Shown piece by piece: positions 44,336-54,124 of a DNA stretch of 64,000 bases (its first letter is position 1; each line of letters begins with the position of its first letter). This DNA comes from Gammaproteobacteria bacterium Ga0074134 (GTDB lineage Bacteria > Pseudomonadota > Gammaproteobacteria > Ga0077554 > Ga007554). Below the pieces are notes generated by a model. It did no database searches and had not been told where the DNA came from. It saw only the letters and a list, made by a program, of their open reading frames with translations. A program made the translations under genes and the position numbers. The stretch is taken from assembly GCA_001464965.1 (NCBI GenBank), contig LNEJ01000014.1, positions 45,737 through 109,736 of the forward strand, in the 5' to 3' direction.

Positions 44336-44922
44336 AATACAGGCTGACACTCGCAACGCTGGCCACACTGGCCATTGCAGCGCCATCCATCGCGGCAACA
44401 GCGGGAAAATCGCCCGCTCCCCGCTATGCGTCTCTTGTAGGTGTGGTCTTCACCCAGAAAGATGGCATGCAATGCCTGGAAACCCAACGCGCAGATCTGC
44501 TCAAAGGCATGCCGGTTATGATTGTGACGCCGGGCGGCCCGGGCGAACCGCAATCGTTGATTAAGGCCGAAGTGCTGGGGCCATCGTGTGGCGATAATGG
44601 TGCGCAAACGGTCTCGATAGACGGCGGCCAGCCGCAAACACGCTATGCGCTCAAGTTACTTCAAAACGATCAGGCTGCCGCCTTTGGATTCGGAATCATT
44701 GGAAAACATGTCGCATTGAAAGAGAAAAATGGCACGGCGCAGGCTGATCTCGACCATAACGGAAAACCAGAACATTTTTCTCAATGCACCAGCAAGGAAG
44801 GCATACACCTAAACATATGGCCAGGATTGCCCCTCAGGGGGAAAAGCCTCTGGCACGCCTACTACCATCTGGGATTCGACGTAGAACCGTCATGCACGGA
44901 TAAAGAAACCGGCCATCCCTGA
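44332..44922 (+). CDS. Secreted hypothetical protein
   Basis: The 196-residue product starts from a TTG that overlaps the pyrC' stop (TTGA). It has a signal peptide (LATLATLAIAAPSIAATA) and a mature part with four Cys (QCLETQ, PSCGDN, SQCTSKE, PSCTDK) that could form two disulfides. I do not recognise the family. The start is set by the signal sequence and the coupling; the frame runs further upstream inside pyrC' without meaning. Confidence 0.65.
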   Translation: MKYRLTLATLATLAIAAPSIAATAGKSPAPRYASLVGVVFTQKDGMQCLETQRADLLKGMPVMIVTPGGPGEPQSLIKAEVLGPSCGDNGAQTVSIDGGQPQTRYALKLLQNDQAAAFGFGIIGKHVALKEKNGTAQADLDHNGKPEHFSQCTSKEGIHLNIWPGLPLRGKSLWHAYYHLGFDVEPSCTDKETGHP

Positions 44923-44946
44923 GAGCTATTTTGCTAAAAAACTCAG

Positions 44947-45083
44947 TTGTCCACGAAAGTCACGAAAAAACACGAAAATATTCAAATATATATCGCGTGT
45001 TACTTTTCACCCATCCGGTGAATTGCGCCGAAGCAATCCATGTTTTTGTTTTATTTCGTGTTTTTCGTGACTTTCGTGGACAA
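44947..45083. repeat. Long inverted repeat between convergent genes
   Basis: The left arm (44947-44977, starting TTGTCCACGAAAGTCACG) and right arm (45054-45083, ending GTGACTTTCGTGGACAA) pair over 30 bases with one extra A in the left arm, around a 76-nt loop. It fills the gap between the secreted protein gene and dnaJ. It resembles dispersed palindromic repeats and could also block read-through from both sides. Confidence 0.7.
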
Positions 45084-45112
45084 AAGAGGCCGTTGACACC
45101 GGCCCCTGGCAC

Positions 45113-46252
45113 TCAAAATTTCATGGCGTCAAAGAATTTCTTCACTCCATCAAGCCAGGAGCTTGAGCGTGGGCTATGCTTGATGGCGCTGTCTTCCTTC
45201 ATGGATTTTTCAAACTCGAGCAGCAAATCCTTTTGCTGGCGCGTGAGTTTCACCGGGGTTTCTACAACCACCCGGCACAACAGGTCGCCGACATCGCCAC
45301 CGCGAACGGATTTGACACCCTTGCCGCGCAGACGGAACATCTTGCCGGATTGGGTTTCCGGCGGGATTTTTAAAACAACCTGACCACCCAGCGTCGGTAC
45401 TTCCAGTTCGCCGCCGAGTGTCGCGGTAACAAAACTGATGGGCACTTCACACATCAGGTGATTATCCTCGCGCGTGAAGATAGCGTGTTCCCGCACATGG
45501 ATATGCACATAAAGATCACCAGGCGGCCCGCCGCTTTCACCCGCCTCGCCCTCGCCAGCCAGCCGGATGCGATCGCCGTTATCCACGCCGGCGGGAATCT
45601 TGACCGAAAGGGTCTTTTGCTCCTGCACGCGCCCATGTCCATGGCACGTCCCGCAGGGATTGGCGATGATTTTGCCGGTGCCGCGGCACTTGGGGCAGGT
45701 CTGCTGCAACGAGAAAAAACCTTGCTGCATACGCACCTGCCCATGGCCACCGCAGGTTGCGCAGGTTATCGGGCTAGTGCCTTTCTTTGCGCCGGAGCCT
45801 TCGCACACCGAGCACGCGACCAGGGTGGGGATGCGTACCTTGGTGGTGGTGCCATGCACCGCCTCTTCCAGATCCAACTCCATGTTGTAGCGCAAATCCG
45901 CGCCACGGTGGACACGGCTGCCACCTGCCCGCCCCCCAACGCCGCCAAAGATATCACCGAAGATGTCGCCAAAGATGTCGCCAAAGTTGCCACCCCCGGC
46001 CGCGCCACCCGCTGCCGCCGCGGAAGGGTCTACGCCGGCATGGCCGAACTGGTCGTAAGCGGCGCGCTTGCGTTCATCGCTAAGCACTTCATAGGCTTCT
46101 TTGGCTTCCTTGAAATGCTCCTCCGCCGCTTTGTCATCAGGATTACGGTCAGGGTGGTACTTCATGGCGAGGCGCCGGTATGCCTTCTTGATTTCGGCCT
46201 CGCTGGCATTGCGCGCCACCTCCAGCACTTCGTAAAAATCGCGTTTCGCCAT
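45113..46252 (-). CDS. dnaJ: Chaperone DnaJ
   Basis: This is a 379-residue type I J-protein that delivers substrates to DnaK and stimulates its ATPase. The J domain has [26 protein letters not shown] with HPD near residue 33. A Gly/Phe-rich region covers about 77-112 ([22 protein letters not shown]). Four zinc-binding repeats follow ([32 protein letters not shown]), then the substrate-binding C-terminal domain. It is last in the hrcA-grpE-dnaK-dnaJ series; the 237-bp gap to dnaK holds three hairpins. Confidence 0.97.
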   Translation of the reverse strand: MAKRDFYEVLEVARNASEAEIKKAYRRLAMKYHPDRNPDDKAAEEHFKEAKEAYEVLSDERKRAAYDQFGHAGVDPSAAAAGGAAGGGNFGDIFGDIFGDIFGGVGGRAGGSRVHRGADLRYNMELDLEEAVHGTTTKVRIPTLVACSVCEGSGAKKGTSPITCATCGGHGQVRMQQGFFSLQQTCPKCRGTGKIIANPCGTCHGHGRVQEQKTLSVKIPAGVDNGDRIRLAGEGEAGESGGPPGDLYVHIHVREHAIFTREDNHLMCEVPISFVTATLGGELEVPTLGGQVVLKIPPETQSGKMFRLRGKGVKSVRGGDVGDLLCRVVVETPVKLTRQQKDLLLEFEKSMKEDSAIKHSPRSSSWLDGVKKFFDAMKF

Positions 46253-46316
46253 CCGGTATAAATCCCACCTAGTTATGCTATTTTTATTTCAAAATACCAA
46301 TAATTTATTAATTTAT

Positions 46317-46367
46317 GTAGGGTGCGTCCCACGCACCACGGCCATTGGTGCGTCGGACGCACCCTAC
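46317..46367. repeat. 51-bp palindrome in the dnaK-dnaJ gap
   Basis: GTAGGGTGCGTCC at the left pairs with GGACGCACCCTAC at the right, and the inner ACGCACCA pairs with TGGTGCGT, around a CGGCCAT loop. This GGTGCGT-type palindrome is a known style of dispersed bacterial repeat. In the transcript it would form a strong stem-loop upstream of dnaJ. Confidence 0.65.
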
Positions 46368-46391
46368 GATTCCACTATTGACCTAGAACAA

Positions 46392-46421
46392 AACAAGGGC
46401 ACGGCGTACCGTACCCTTGTT
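46392..46421 (-). terminator. Candidate terminator downstream of dnaK
   Basis: On the minus strand AACAAGGGTACGGT pairs with GCCGTGCCCTTGTT (12 of 14 positions), followed by TTGTTC. It lies 69 bp after the dnaK stop and before dnaJ. If it works, it would attenuate dnaJ relative to dnaK. Confidence 0.45.
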
Positions 46422-46436
46422 AAAATCATTCACCCT

Positions 46437-46473
46437 CTTCCCAACCCTCTCCCGCAAGCGGGAGAGGGGGAAG
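46437..46473. repeat. REP-like hairpin, third copy
   Basis: CTTCCC-AA-CCCTCTCCCGC and GCGGGAGAGGG-GGAAG form a hairpin with the same CCCTCTCCCGCAAGCGGGAGAGGG core as at 33131-33166 and 35470-35500. It lies 17 bp downstream of the dnaK stop. Confidence 0.7.
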
Positions 46474-46489
46474 TTTCGGTATCAGCAAT

Positions 46490-48415
46490 TTACTTGCTTT
46501 TATCGTCCTTAACTTCTTCAAACTCGGCGTCAACGACATCATCCTTGTTGCCTGATGCGCCTGCCGCCTCGCCCTGCTGCCCAGCCTCGCTTTGCGCGGC
46601 CTGCGCATAGGCGCGTTCGGCGAGCTTGCTGGCGACTTCCATCAAGGCATTGGTCTTGGCCTCGATATCAGCCTTGTCATCGCCCTTGATGGCTTCCTTG
46701 AGGGCTTCGGCAGCGGCCTCGATGCGCTGCTTTTCATCGGCCTCCACCTGACCCTCCAGATCCTTCAAGGATTTGAGGGTGCTGTGAATCAGGTTATCCG
46801 CATGGTTGCGGGCCTGCACCAGCTCATGGAACTTGCGGTCTTCCTCGGCATGCGCCTCGGCATCCTTGACCATGCGTTTGATTTCATCCTCGGAGAGGCC
46901 GCTGGAGGCTTTGATGACAATCGACTGCTGTTTGCCGGTGGCCTTGTCCTTGGCGGATACGTTCAGGATACCGTTGGCGTCGATGTCAAAGGCCACCTCG
47001 ATCTGTGGCATGCCACGCCGCGAGGGCGGGATGTCGGTCAGATCAAAGCGCCCCAGTGATTTGTTGGCGGCGGCTATTTCGCGCTCACCCTGCAACACGT
47101 GCACGGTGACGGCATTCTGGTTGTCTTCCGCGGTCGAAAACACCTGGGCCGCCTTGGTCGGGATAGTGGTGTTCTTCTCGATCAGCTTGGTCATCACACC
47201 GCCCAGGGTTTCAATTCCCAGCGACAACGGGGTCACGTCGAGCAGCAGCACGTCCTTCACCTCGCCACCCAGCACGCCGGCCTGGATCGCGGCGCCGACG
47301 GCCACGGCCTCGTCAGGATTAACGTCCTTGCGCGGCTCCTTACCGAAGAAATCCTTCACCTTCTCCTGCACCTTGGGCATGCGGGTCTGGCCACCGACAA
47401 GAATCACGTCATCGATGTCCGACGCCTGCACCCCAGCGTCCTTCAAGGCGATCCGGCACGGGGCGATGGTGCGCTCAATAAGATCGTCCACCAGCGATTC
47501 GAGCTTGGCACGCGTGAGCTTGATGTTCAGGTGTTTCGGGCCTTTGGCATCCGCCGTGATGTAAGGCAGATTCACATCGGTCTGCTGGCTGGAAGAAAGC
47601 TCGATCTTGGCCTTTTCGGCGGCCTCCTTGAGGCGTTGCAGGGCCAGCGCGTCATTGTGCAGATCAATGCCGCTGTCTTTCTTGAATTCCGCCGCCAGGT
47701 AATCAATCAGGCGCATATCGAAGTCTTCACCACCCAGGAAGGTATCGCCATTGGTGGACAGCACTTCAAACTGGTGCTCGCCATCGACTTCGGCGATTTC
47801 AATGATGGAGATATCGAATGTGCCGCCACCCAGATCAAACACCGCAACCTTGCTCTCGCCCGGCTTCTTGTCCATGCCATAGGCCAGCGCCGCTGCGGTT
47901 GGCTCGTTGATGATGCGCTTCACATCCAGCCCGGCAATACGTCCGGCGTCCTTGGTGGCCTGACGCTGCGAGTCGTTGAAATAGGCAGGCACAGTGATCA
48001 CCGCCTCGGTGACAGGCTCGCCCAGATAATCCTCGGCGGTCTTTTTCATTTTCATCAGCACACGCGCGGAAATCTCTGGTGGGGCCATTTTCCTGCCTTT
48101 AGCCTCCACCCAGGCATCGCCATTGTCGGCGGCCATGATCTTGTACGGCACCATTTTGATGTCGCGCTGCACTACTTCGTCACTGAACTTGCGGCCGATC
48201 AGGCGCTTTACGGCAAACAGCGTGCTCTCCGGGTTGGTCACGGCCTGCCGTTTGGCGGCCTGCCCGACCAGAATTTCGGCGTCATCGGAGTAGGCGATAA
48301 TGGAAGGCGTGGTGCGGCCTCCCTCGGCATTTTCGATGACGCGGGGCTGCCCGCCTTCCATCACCGCAACGCAGGAGTTGGTGGTGCCCAGGTCAATCCC
48401 GATAATTTTTCCCAT
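46490..48415 (-). CDS. dnaK: Chaperone DnaK (Hsp70)
   Basis: This is a 641-residue Hsp70. The ATPase domain begins [21 protein letters not shown] and has [31 protein letters not shown] and [15 protein letters not shown]. The substrate-binding domain (about 390 onward) has [20 protein letters not shown]. The C-terminus ends in an acidic EEVKDDKSK tail. It follows grpE by 124 bp, and its order after hrcA-grpE implies HrcA control from the CIRCE site. Confidence 0.98.
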   Translation of the reverse strand: MGKIIGIDLGTTNSCVAVMEGGQPRVIENAEGGRTTPSIIAYSDDAEILVGQAAKRQAVTNPESTLFAVKRLIGRKFSDEVVQRDIKMVPYKIMAADNGDAWVEAKGRKMAPPEISARVLMKMKKTAEDYLGEPVTEAVITVPAYFNDSQRQATKDAGRIAGLDVKRIINEPTAAALAYGMDKKPGESKVAVFDLGGGTFDISIIEIAEVDGEHQFEVLSTNGDTFLGGEDFDMRLIDYLAAEFKKDSGIDLHNDALALQRLKEAAEKAKIELSSSQQTDVNLPYITADAKGPKHLNIKLTRAKLESLVDDLIERTIAPCRIALKDAGVQASDIDDVILVGGQTRMPKVQEKVKDFFGKEPRKDVNPDEAVAVGAAIQAGVLGGEVKDVLLLDVTPLSLGIETLGGVMTKLIEKNTTIPTKAAQVFSTAEDNQNAVTVHVLQGEREIAAANKSLGRFDLTDIPPSRRGMPQIEVAFDIDANGILNVSAKDKATGKQQSIVIKASSGLSEDEIKRMVKDAEAHAEEDRKFHELVQARNHADNLIHSTLKSLKDLEGQVEADEKQRIEAAAEALKEAIKGDDKADIEAKTNALMEVASKLAERAYAQAAQSEAGQQGEAAGASGNKDDVVDAEFEEVKDDKSK

Positions 48416-48539
48416 TTTTCTCTATCTCCAGTATGAATTTTCTATAAATTATTCAGCAGGCGGACCACAAACCGCCACGTATGTTTGCTTAAATTGGGGT
48501 TTTCAGGGTGATTTCAAGGTTAAAGGTTATAGTTGCGGA

Positions 48540-49091
48540 TTAAGGCTTTTTGGATACCACTACCATGGCCGGACGGACTAATCTCTCATTGAGCATATAG
48601 CCTTTCTGAAACACAGCCACTACCGTATTGGGCTCCAGGTCAGCGCTTTCCTGAGTAGTCATGGCTTGATGCAACTCCGGATTGAATTTCTCACCCTGCG
48701 GATCGATCTCCCGCACGCCGGCCTTTTGCACGGCTGACTGCATCATTTTTACTGTCAGGTCGAGCCCTTCGCGGACTTTGGCGATGTCCGCCGCCTCGCC
48801 GCTGGCCGCCGCCAGCCCCATCTCCAGACTGTCCTTCACCGGCAGCAATTCGCCGACAAACCGCTCCAGCGCATACTTGTGGGCATTTTCCAGGTCTCGC
48901 TCGGCACGGCGGCGCAGGTTTTCCATGTCCGCGCGCACGCGCAGCAATTGATTCCAGTAATCATCCGCCTTGGTTTGCGCATCCTGCAGGGTCAGCGCCA
49001 GTTGCTCATACGACACCGCTTCGGCGCCAGCCTCCGGCGCGCCTTCTGCTTGCTGCGCTGTTTCTTGAGAAAGATTCTCGGTACTTGTCAC
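48540..49091 (-). CDS. grpE: Nucleotide exchange factor GrpE
   Basis: GrpE releases ADP from DnaK. The 183-residue product has an acidic N-terminus, a long helix (YEQLALTLQDAQTKADDYWNQ, RADMENLRRRAERDLENAHK) and the C-terminal beta domain with FNPELHQAMTT and VFQKGYMLNERLVRPAMVVV. I place the start at the GTG at 49091, which follows a GGGAGAAG ribosome site; the frame extends 23 codons upstream without GrpE likeness. Confidence 0.95.
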   Translation of the reverse strand: MTSTENLSQETAQQAEGAPEAGAEAVSYEQLALTLQDAQTKADDYWNQLLRVRADMENLRRRAERDLENAHKYALERFVGELLPVKDSLEMGLAAASGEAADIAKVREGLDLTVKMMQSAVQKAGVREIDPQGEKFNPELHQAMTTQESADLEPNTVVAVFQKGYMLNERLVRPAMVVVSKKP

Positions 49092-49160
49092 TTTTGCTTC
49101 TCCCGTAGAAAAAATATACCCGCCACGCGAACGGGCAAGTGTAGCTCGAAATATGGGCAA

Positions 49161-50267
49161 TTACCGCTGATTCAAGGCCGCGCCAAGCAATTTTGCCGTC
49201 ACGTCAACCAGGGGTATCACGCGATGATAGGCCATACGGGTCGGACCGATCACTCCCAGCACCCCTACTACTTGCCCCTCGACCTCATAAGGGGCGGTCA
49301 CGATACTGCACTCATCCAGCGCCTTATAACCGGATTCCGCGCCAATGAACACCTGAGCCGCTTCGGCGCGCATGCATTGGTCAAGCAAATCCAGCATGTC
49401 GCGTTTTTGATTGAAGGCATCAAAGAGCTGGCGAAGCTTTTCAACGCTCGACAGCTCCGCAAAATCCATCAAGTTGGTCTGCCCCGCAAGCAGGTAGCCG
49501 GGCTCGGCCGCTCCCGACATCCCGCCTCCCACGGCACTAGCAAAACCCTTCGCTGCCGCTCTTCCCTGCGCGCCGGAAGGCGCCGGGGCGAACACCTCCT
49601 CCGCCATCTCGACGGCGGTTTGCATCATCCCGTTCAGCGTCTCGCGCGCCGCGCCCATCTCGGACAACAGGCAATTCCGGATCGTGGGCAGATCCTTGCC
49701 GGCAAACATTGCATTCAGGTAATTTGCCGCCTCCTGCAATTCAGACTCCGAATAGCGCCGCCGGGGCTGGATGACACGGTTTTGCACCTCATGGCCATTG
49801 ATCACGACGATCACCAGGACGCGGTTGTCTCCCGACAAGGGCAGAAATTCTATTTGACGCAGCACGGTATGTTCACGACGCGGCACCATCACCAGACCCG
49901 CCATGCGCGTAATGTTAGACAGCATCGAAGATGTCGATTCCAGCAAACTTTCCACACTGACGCCGGGATTAAGCTGGTTTTTCAGGCGCACCATTTCGCC
50001 GCTGTCTGGCGGCTGGACGGTAAGCAGGGCATCCACAAACAAACGGTAGCCTTTGGCAGTGGGGATCCTCCCCGCCGAGGTGTGAGGGGACGCCACCATC
50101 CCCAATTCCTCTAGATCAATCATGATGTTGCGGATCGTCGCCGGACTCAGCTCCAGCCCGGAATCACGCGCGAGCAGGCGCGACCCTACCGGCTGCCCCT
50201 CACGAATGTAGGACTCCACCAAGGTCTTTAATATAAGCTGCGCGCGTTCGCCGATTTCTTGTGTCAC
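49161..50267 (-). CDS. hrcA: Heat-inducible repressor HrcA
   Basis: HrcA is a 368-residue repressor that binds CIRCE operators and depends on chaperonin for folding. The N-terminal winged helix has RAQLILKTLVESYIREGQPV and SPATIRNIMIDLEELGMVASPHTSAGRIPT. The C-terminal dimerisation domain has MAYHRVIPLVDVTAKLLGAAL. It starts at a GTG (50267), 127 bp from the CIRCE element, so it controls its own operon. An Ala/Gly/Pro-rich loop (about 225-250) is longer than usual. Confidence 0.95.
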   Translation of the reverse strand: MTQEIGERAQLILKTLVESYIREGQPVGSRLLARDSGLELSPATIRNIMIDLEELGMVASPHTSAGRIPTAKGYRLFVDALLTVQPPDSGEMVRLKNQLNPGVSVESLLESTSSMLSNITRMAGLVMVPRREHTVLRQIEFLPLSGDNRVLVIVVINGHEVQNRVIQPRRRYSESELQEAANYLNAMFAGKDLPTIRNCLLSEMGAARETLNGMMQTAVEMAEEVFAPAPSGAQGRAAAKGFASAVGGGMSGAAEPGYLLAGQTNLMDFAELSSVEKLRQLFDAFNQKRDMLDLLDQCMRAEAAQVFIGAESGYKALDECSIVTAPYEVEGQVVGVLGVIGPTRMAYHRVIPLVDVTAKLLGAALNQR

Positions 50268-50393
50268 AGCTTAACAAGCTCGTAATATTATTGGGTTGCC
50301 AAACATAACCTTATGGGTGATTATCTCTTACAATGCGTCACAAAGTGATATCAACTTATTAATAATATTAAGTTTAAATAGAAATTCCCAAGA

Positions 50394-50420
50394 TTAGCAC
50401 TCGCTCCCAATGAGTGCCAG
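50394..50420. promoter_or_regulatory. CIRCE operator for HrcA
   Basis: TTAGCACTC-N9-GAGTGCCAG matches the CIRCE consensus TTAGCACTC-N9-GAGTGCTAA at 16 of 18 positions. It lies just downstream of the leftward promoter and 127 bp before the hrcA start. It also lies 157 bp before nadK on the other strand. Confidence 0.92.
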
Positions 50421-50423
50421 AAA

Positions 50424-50452
50424 CACTAACAATTCCCACCCCGCCCTGTCAA
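50424..50452 (-). promoter_or_regulatory. Sigma-70-type promoter for hrcA operon
   Basis: On the minus strand TTGACA (50447-50452) and TTAGTG (50424-50429) are 17 bases apart. Transcription would begin inside the CIRCE element, the standard arrangement for HrcA repression. The -10 box is a weak match. Confidence 0.6.
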
Positions 50453-50576
50453 GAAAATGCTTTCGCCCAGTGTTGAGGCAGATAGACTCTTGCAAGATAC
50501 CCAGTTGGCACCCGTATACCGCGCGTGATAACTTTGCCGCTCATTAACCTATTTCAAGTCAGGGAGCAAAAACGCC

Positions 50577-51455
50577 ATGCCATTGGCATTTACCACCATC
50601 GGCTTGATCGGAAAATACGACGACCCGAGCGTCAATGAAACGCTCCGCACCCTTAGCGCCTACCTGCAGGCACAGGGGTTGCGGGTCATGCTGGACGAAG
50701 TTACCGCGCAAACCTTTCCCGGCCAAGGAATGGAAACCGCCAGCCGCCAGGTCATTGGCGCACACTGTGATCTTGTGATTGTCATTGGCGGAGACGGTAC
50801 ACTGCTTAATGCCGCGCGCTCGCTGGCCGACACCGGCATTCCTCTGGTGGGCGTGAATCTTGGCAGGTTGGGCTTTCTTGCCGACATTTCTCCCGATCGC
50901 ATGATCGAAATAATGGAGGAAATCCTGCGGGGACATTACCTGCTGGAAGAGCGCTGCCTGCTGCGCAGCGCTATCATACGTGACGGCAAAGAAATCAGCG
51001 AAGGTTGCGCCTTCAATGATGTAGTTGTCCACAAATGGAACATGGCGCGCATGGTTGAATTTGAAACCTACATCAACGGCCAGTTCGTCAATAGCCAGCG
51101 CGCCGACGGGCTGATCGTCGCCACACCGACCGGTTCCACCGCGTATGCGCTGTCCGGTGGCGGGCCGATTCTGCATCCTACGCTCTGCGCGATCACTCTT
51201 GTGCCGATCTGCCCTCACACCTTGAGCAGCCGCCCGATTGTCGTCAACAGTGACAGCCAGATTGATGTCGTTATTACTGACTGTAATCACGAGCGGGCGC
51301 AGCTTACCTGTGATGGGCAGATGAATTTCGATCTGTTCGAGGGCGACCATATCCATATCAGAAGAAATGCTTGCCCGATCCGCCTCATTCACCCGGCCGG
51401 TCACGACCATTATAAAATTTTACGCACCAAGTTGCGCTGGGGGGAGAAACTATAG
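50577..51455 (+). CDS. nadK: NAD kinase
   Basis: This 292-residue enzyme phosphorylates NAD to NADP. The catalytic GGDGTLLNAAR segment is near residue 65, followed by VNLGRLGFLADI, the NE/ND motif in CAFNDVVVHK, ADGLIVATPTGSTAYALSGGGPI and CDGQMNFDLFEGD. It is divergent from hrcA across 309 bp that include CIRCE and the hrcA promoter. A ribosome site (CAGGGAGC) precedes the ATG. Confidence 0.95.
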   Translation: MPLAFTTIGLIGKYDDPSVNETLRTLSAYLQAQGLRVMLDEVTAQTFPGQGMETASRQVIGAHCDLVIVIGGDGTLLNAARSLADTGIPLVGVNLGRLGFLADISPDRMIEIMEEILRGHYLLEERCLLRSAIIRDGKEISEGCAFNDVVVHKWNMARMVEFETYINGQFVNSQRADGLIVATPTGSTAYALSGGGPILHPTLCAITLVPICPHTLSSRPIVVNSDSQIDVVITDCNHERAQLTCDGQMNFDLFEGDHIHIRRNACPIRLIHPAGHDHYKILRTKLRWGEKL

Positions 51456-51463
51456 AGCTGTTT

Positions 51464-51607
51464 AGAGCCTGTTCATGATCTCGATCAAGGGATGCAGCGC
51501 CAGGCGGATTTCGGCGAGGAAGCGGAGTTTACACGGAGTAAATGAGCATTCCGAGCCGAAATCCAACGCCGCGATGCGCCCTTCAGCGAGATCATGGACA
51601 GGCTCTT
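51464..51607. repeat. 144-bp palindromic repeat flush with comEC stop
   Basis: The arms AGAGCCTGTTCATGATCTCG (51464-51483) and CGAGATCATGGACAGGCTCT (51587-51606) pair with one mismatch. Pairing resumes further in (AAGGGATGC with GATGCGCCCTT loosely, GGATTTCGGC with GCCGAAATCC exactly). The loop contains GTTTACACGGAGTAAATGAGC, which is itself partly palindromic. It fills the whole nadK-comEC gap, between convergent genes, and its right end supplies the comEC stop codon. Confidence 0.75.
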
Positions 51608-54035
51608 AACCTGCATGCCAATACCGCCGCCCCGACTGGCGGTAAGTCTCCGGCGGCGCGATCTTGCCGTGCGCATCAAGTTTGAAGGTGATGGCGCCGT
51701 GATGCGCGGAGTCGTACATATGCACATTCATGGCCCGGTAACGCGCCACGACCTCGGGCTTGGGGTGGCCGTAGCGGTTTCGGTAACCGGCGGGAAACAG
51801 CACATAATCGGGATGCACGGCATCCAGAAAATCCTGCGTGGATGAGGTTTTGCTGCCGTGGTGCGGCGCCACCAGAATGCGCGCGGACAGGGCGCCGGGC
51901 GCGATATCGAGCAGGCGCCGTTCCGCGCCCTTTTCGATATCGGCGGGGATCAAAACGCTGCCTGCCGCATTGGTGATGCGCAATACGCATGAAGCATTGT
52001 TGTCATCACCGGCCATATCGGCGGGCGGACTGAGGATTTGAAACTCCACGCCATCCCAGCGCCACGTTTGCCCGCTCGAACACTGTTGCGCCCTCGCCCA
52101 CTGCATCTGGTGCGGCACACCCGTCAACGCGCGCTTGACTTTCATCTCCTTGACGATCGATTGCGCCCCACCGATGTGGTCGTTATCGCCGTGGCTGACG
52201 ATCAGCATATCAAGCTGCATCACACCAACCGCGCGCAAAAACGGCGTGACCACTGCCTCGCCGGTATCGAAACTTTGGCTGAAGCGCGGGCCGGCATCAA
52301 ACACCAGCGCGTGATCGCGCGTGCGCACCACCGCCGCCAGCCCTTGACCGACATCCAGCAGGGTAAACCATACCTCCCCCGCAGCGGGTTTGGGAATGGG
52401 CAGGAAAAACATCGGCAGCAGCCACACCACTCCCAGCCAGCGCCCCGGCAATCCTTTGGGCGCAAGCAGCAGGGCGATGCCCACCAATCCCGGCAACAGC
52501 GCCCACCACGGTGGGGCGTGCTGCGTCCACTGTGCCACATCAAGATCGGAAAGCCACTTCAGGATCGGCCACAGCCCCGCCACGGCGAGTTCCACCAATG
52601 CCAGCACCCAACCTCCCAGAAGCGGCGATATCAGCGTCAGCAGCGCGCCCACCAGCGCAGGAGGCACCACCAGCACATTCACCCAGGGCACGGCGATAAA
52701 ATTTGCCACAGGTGAGATCAGCGAGACGCGCTGGAACAGTATCAGCATCACTGGCGCAAGGCCGATAGTAATCAGCCAGTGCAGCCGCCCCCACCGCCAC
52801 CATACCGTTTCGACAGGGGCGAAACGGGTCGTGCGCAGCACGCCCGAAGGGTGATCGCCATGGATGGCGATCAACACCCCCTCTGGCGCCAGGCGATTGC
52901 CCATGGCGAACAGGATCAGCGCCACGGTGCCGAATGACAGCCAGAACCCTGCTTCCATGACCGCCAGCGGGTCATATAACAGCACCAGCAGCAACGCCAC
53001 CGCCAGGGTATGGCTGAGCGCGCGGTTGCGCTGCAATAAAATCCCCATCATGACCACCAAGACCATGATCAATGCACGCTGCACCGGCACGGAAAATCCG
53101 GCCAGGGCGGCATAGTAAACCGCCCCCAGCAGGGCGATGACGGCGGCTGCCTTGGGCGCGGGCCAATACAGCGTCAACGACCCCAGGCGGGCCCACCCCC
53201 AGCGCGCCAGGAAGAACAGCAGCCCCGCCACCAGCGTGATGTGTGAGCCGGAAATTGCCACCAGATGGGTGGTCCCGGTGCGCGAGAACACCTCCCATTG
53301 CGCGCTGGAGATGGCGCGCTGCTCGCCTATCGTCAGTGCGGTGATAATTCCGGCATAAGGGCTGGCAGGCAAAGCCTCGGCAATGTCCGCCGCTATCCGC
53401 TGGCGCAACCTGTCAATGGTATAGCCGCCGGCGTTCGAGGCGATGCGTAGATGAGGGCCGCTTGGCCTGACATAACCCGTGGCATGCAGGTGGTGGCGGA
53501 ACAACCAGCCCTCATAGTCGAATCCGCCAGGATTCATCAACCCGCGCGGACGCTTGAGACGCACCTGCAAGCGCCAGGTATCCCCCACCCGTAGATCGGA
53601 GGGCGCCTCTTGCCAGCTGAGCAGAATACGGCCAGGCGCGGGGTACCGTGTCGCGCCCTGATGCAGCGACATCACGTCAAACTCAAAACGCATGCCGCGG
53701 GAATCATCACCGTCCGTGGCAACAAGCTTTTGGGCATCCTTTGGCCGCCACACAACGCTCCCGGCTAAACGGGTGGGAATAGAGGCGACCACCCCCTCCG
53801 CGATGACGTCTTCACCTTCCAGACTGGGAGCAAGGCCCATGGACATCGAACCTGCCACACTAAATAAAGCCCAAAGGAAACCGCAGGCTACAAGTGCCGG
53901 ATAACGCAGCCATTTGCCGAACATCACCAGCAGCAACAATGGGATTAAGAGCAGGCTCCAGCGCAGAGCCGGCAGATCGGTGAGTTGCTGAAAGGCAAGA
54001 ATTCCAGCCAGGAATGCCAGCGTACCAAAACGCAT
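51606..54035 (-). CDS. comEC: ComEC/Rec2 DNA-uptake channel protein
   Basis: This is an inner-membrane protein of about 809 residues needed for DNA uptake in natural transformation. It has an N-terminal membrane and OB-fold part, and the central competence domain with GIITALTIGEQRAISSAQWEVF, RTGTTHLVAISGSHITLVAGL and ALIMVLVVMMG. A C-terminal metallo-beta-lactamase domain has FTLLDVGQGLAAVVRT, VSHGDNDHIGG and VAPHHGSKTSST. The ATG at 54035 is preferred to a TTG six codons earlier. All domains look intact. Confidence 0.92.
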   Translation of the reverse strand: MRFGTLAFLAGILAFQQLTDLPALRWSLLLIPLLLLVMFGKWLRYPALVACGFLWALFSVAGSMSMGLAPSLEGEDVIAEGVVASIPTRLAGSVVWRPKDAQKLVATDGDDSRGMRFEFDVMSLHQGATRYPAPGRILLSWQEAPSDLRVGDTWRLQVRLKRPRGLMNPGGFDYEGWLFRHHLHATGYVRPSGPHLRIASNAGGYTIDRLRQRIAADIAEALPASPYAGIITALTIGEQRAISSAQWEVFSRTGTTHLVAISGSHITLVAGLLFFLARWGWARLGSLTLYWPAPKAAAVIALLGAVYYAALAGFSVPVQRALIMVLVVMMGILLQRNRALSHTLAVALLLVLLYDPLAVMEAGFWLSFGTVALILFAMGNRLAPEGVLIAIHGDHPSGVLRTTRFAPVETVWWRWGRLHWLITIGLAPVMLILFQRVSLISPVANFIAVPWVNVLVVPPALVGALLTLISPLLGGWVLALVELAVAGLWPILKWLSDLDVAQWTQHAPPWWALLPGLVGIALLLAPKGLPGRWLGVVWLLPMFFLPIPKPAAGEVWFTLLDVGQGLAAVVRTRDHALVFDAGPRFSQSFDTGEAVVTPFLRAVGVMQLDMLIVSHGDNDHIGGAQSIVKEMKVKRALTGVPHQMQWARAQQCSSGQTWRWDGVEFQILSPPADMAGDDNNASCVLRITNAAGSVLIPADIEKGAERRLLDIAPGALSARILVAPHHGSKTSSTQDFLDAVHPDYVLFPAGYRNRYGHPKPEVVARYRAMNVHMYDSAHHGAITFKLDAHGKIAPPETYRQSGRRYWHAG

Positions 54036-54124
54036 GCTTTTGTTATGGCCCAAAAGTGTGGATAATCGGAACAGGGAGGCGTCGATCTACCCTATATCGA
54101 GCAGGGTAGGAATTACATTAATTT

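Noticed and set aside
47099..48436. 445-codon open frame opposite dnaK on the plus strand
   Set aside because: It lies fully antisense to dnaK, has no family motif, and is His/Gln/Leu-rich as expected from complementary codons of a GC-rich gene.
48879..50114. 411-codon open frame opposite grpE and hrcA
   Set aside because: Antisense to two clearly identified genes, spanning their boundary; composition is that of a shadow frame.
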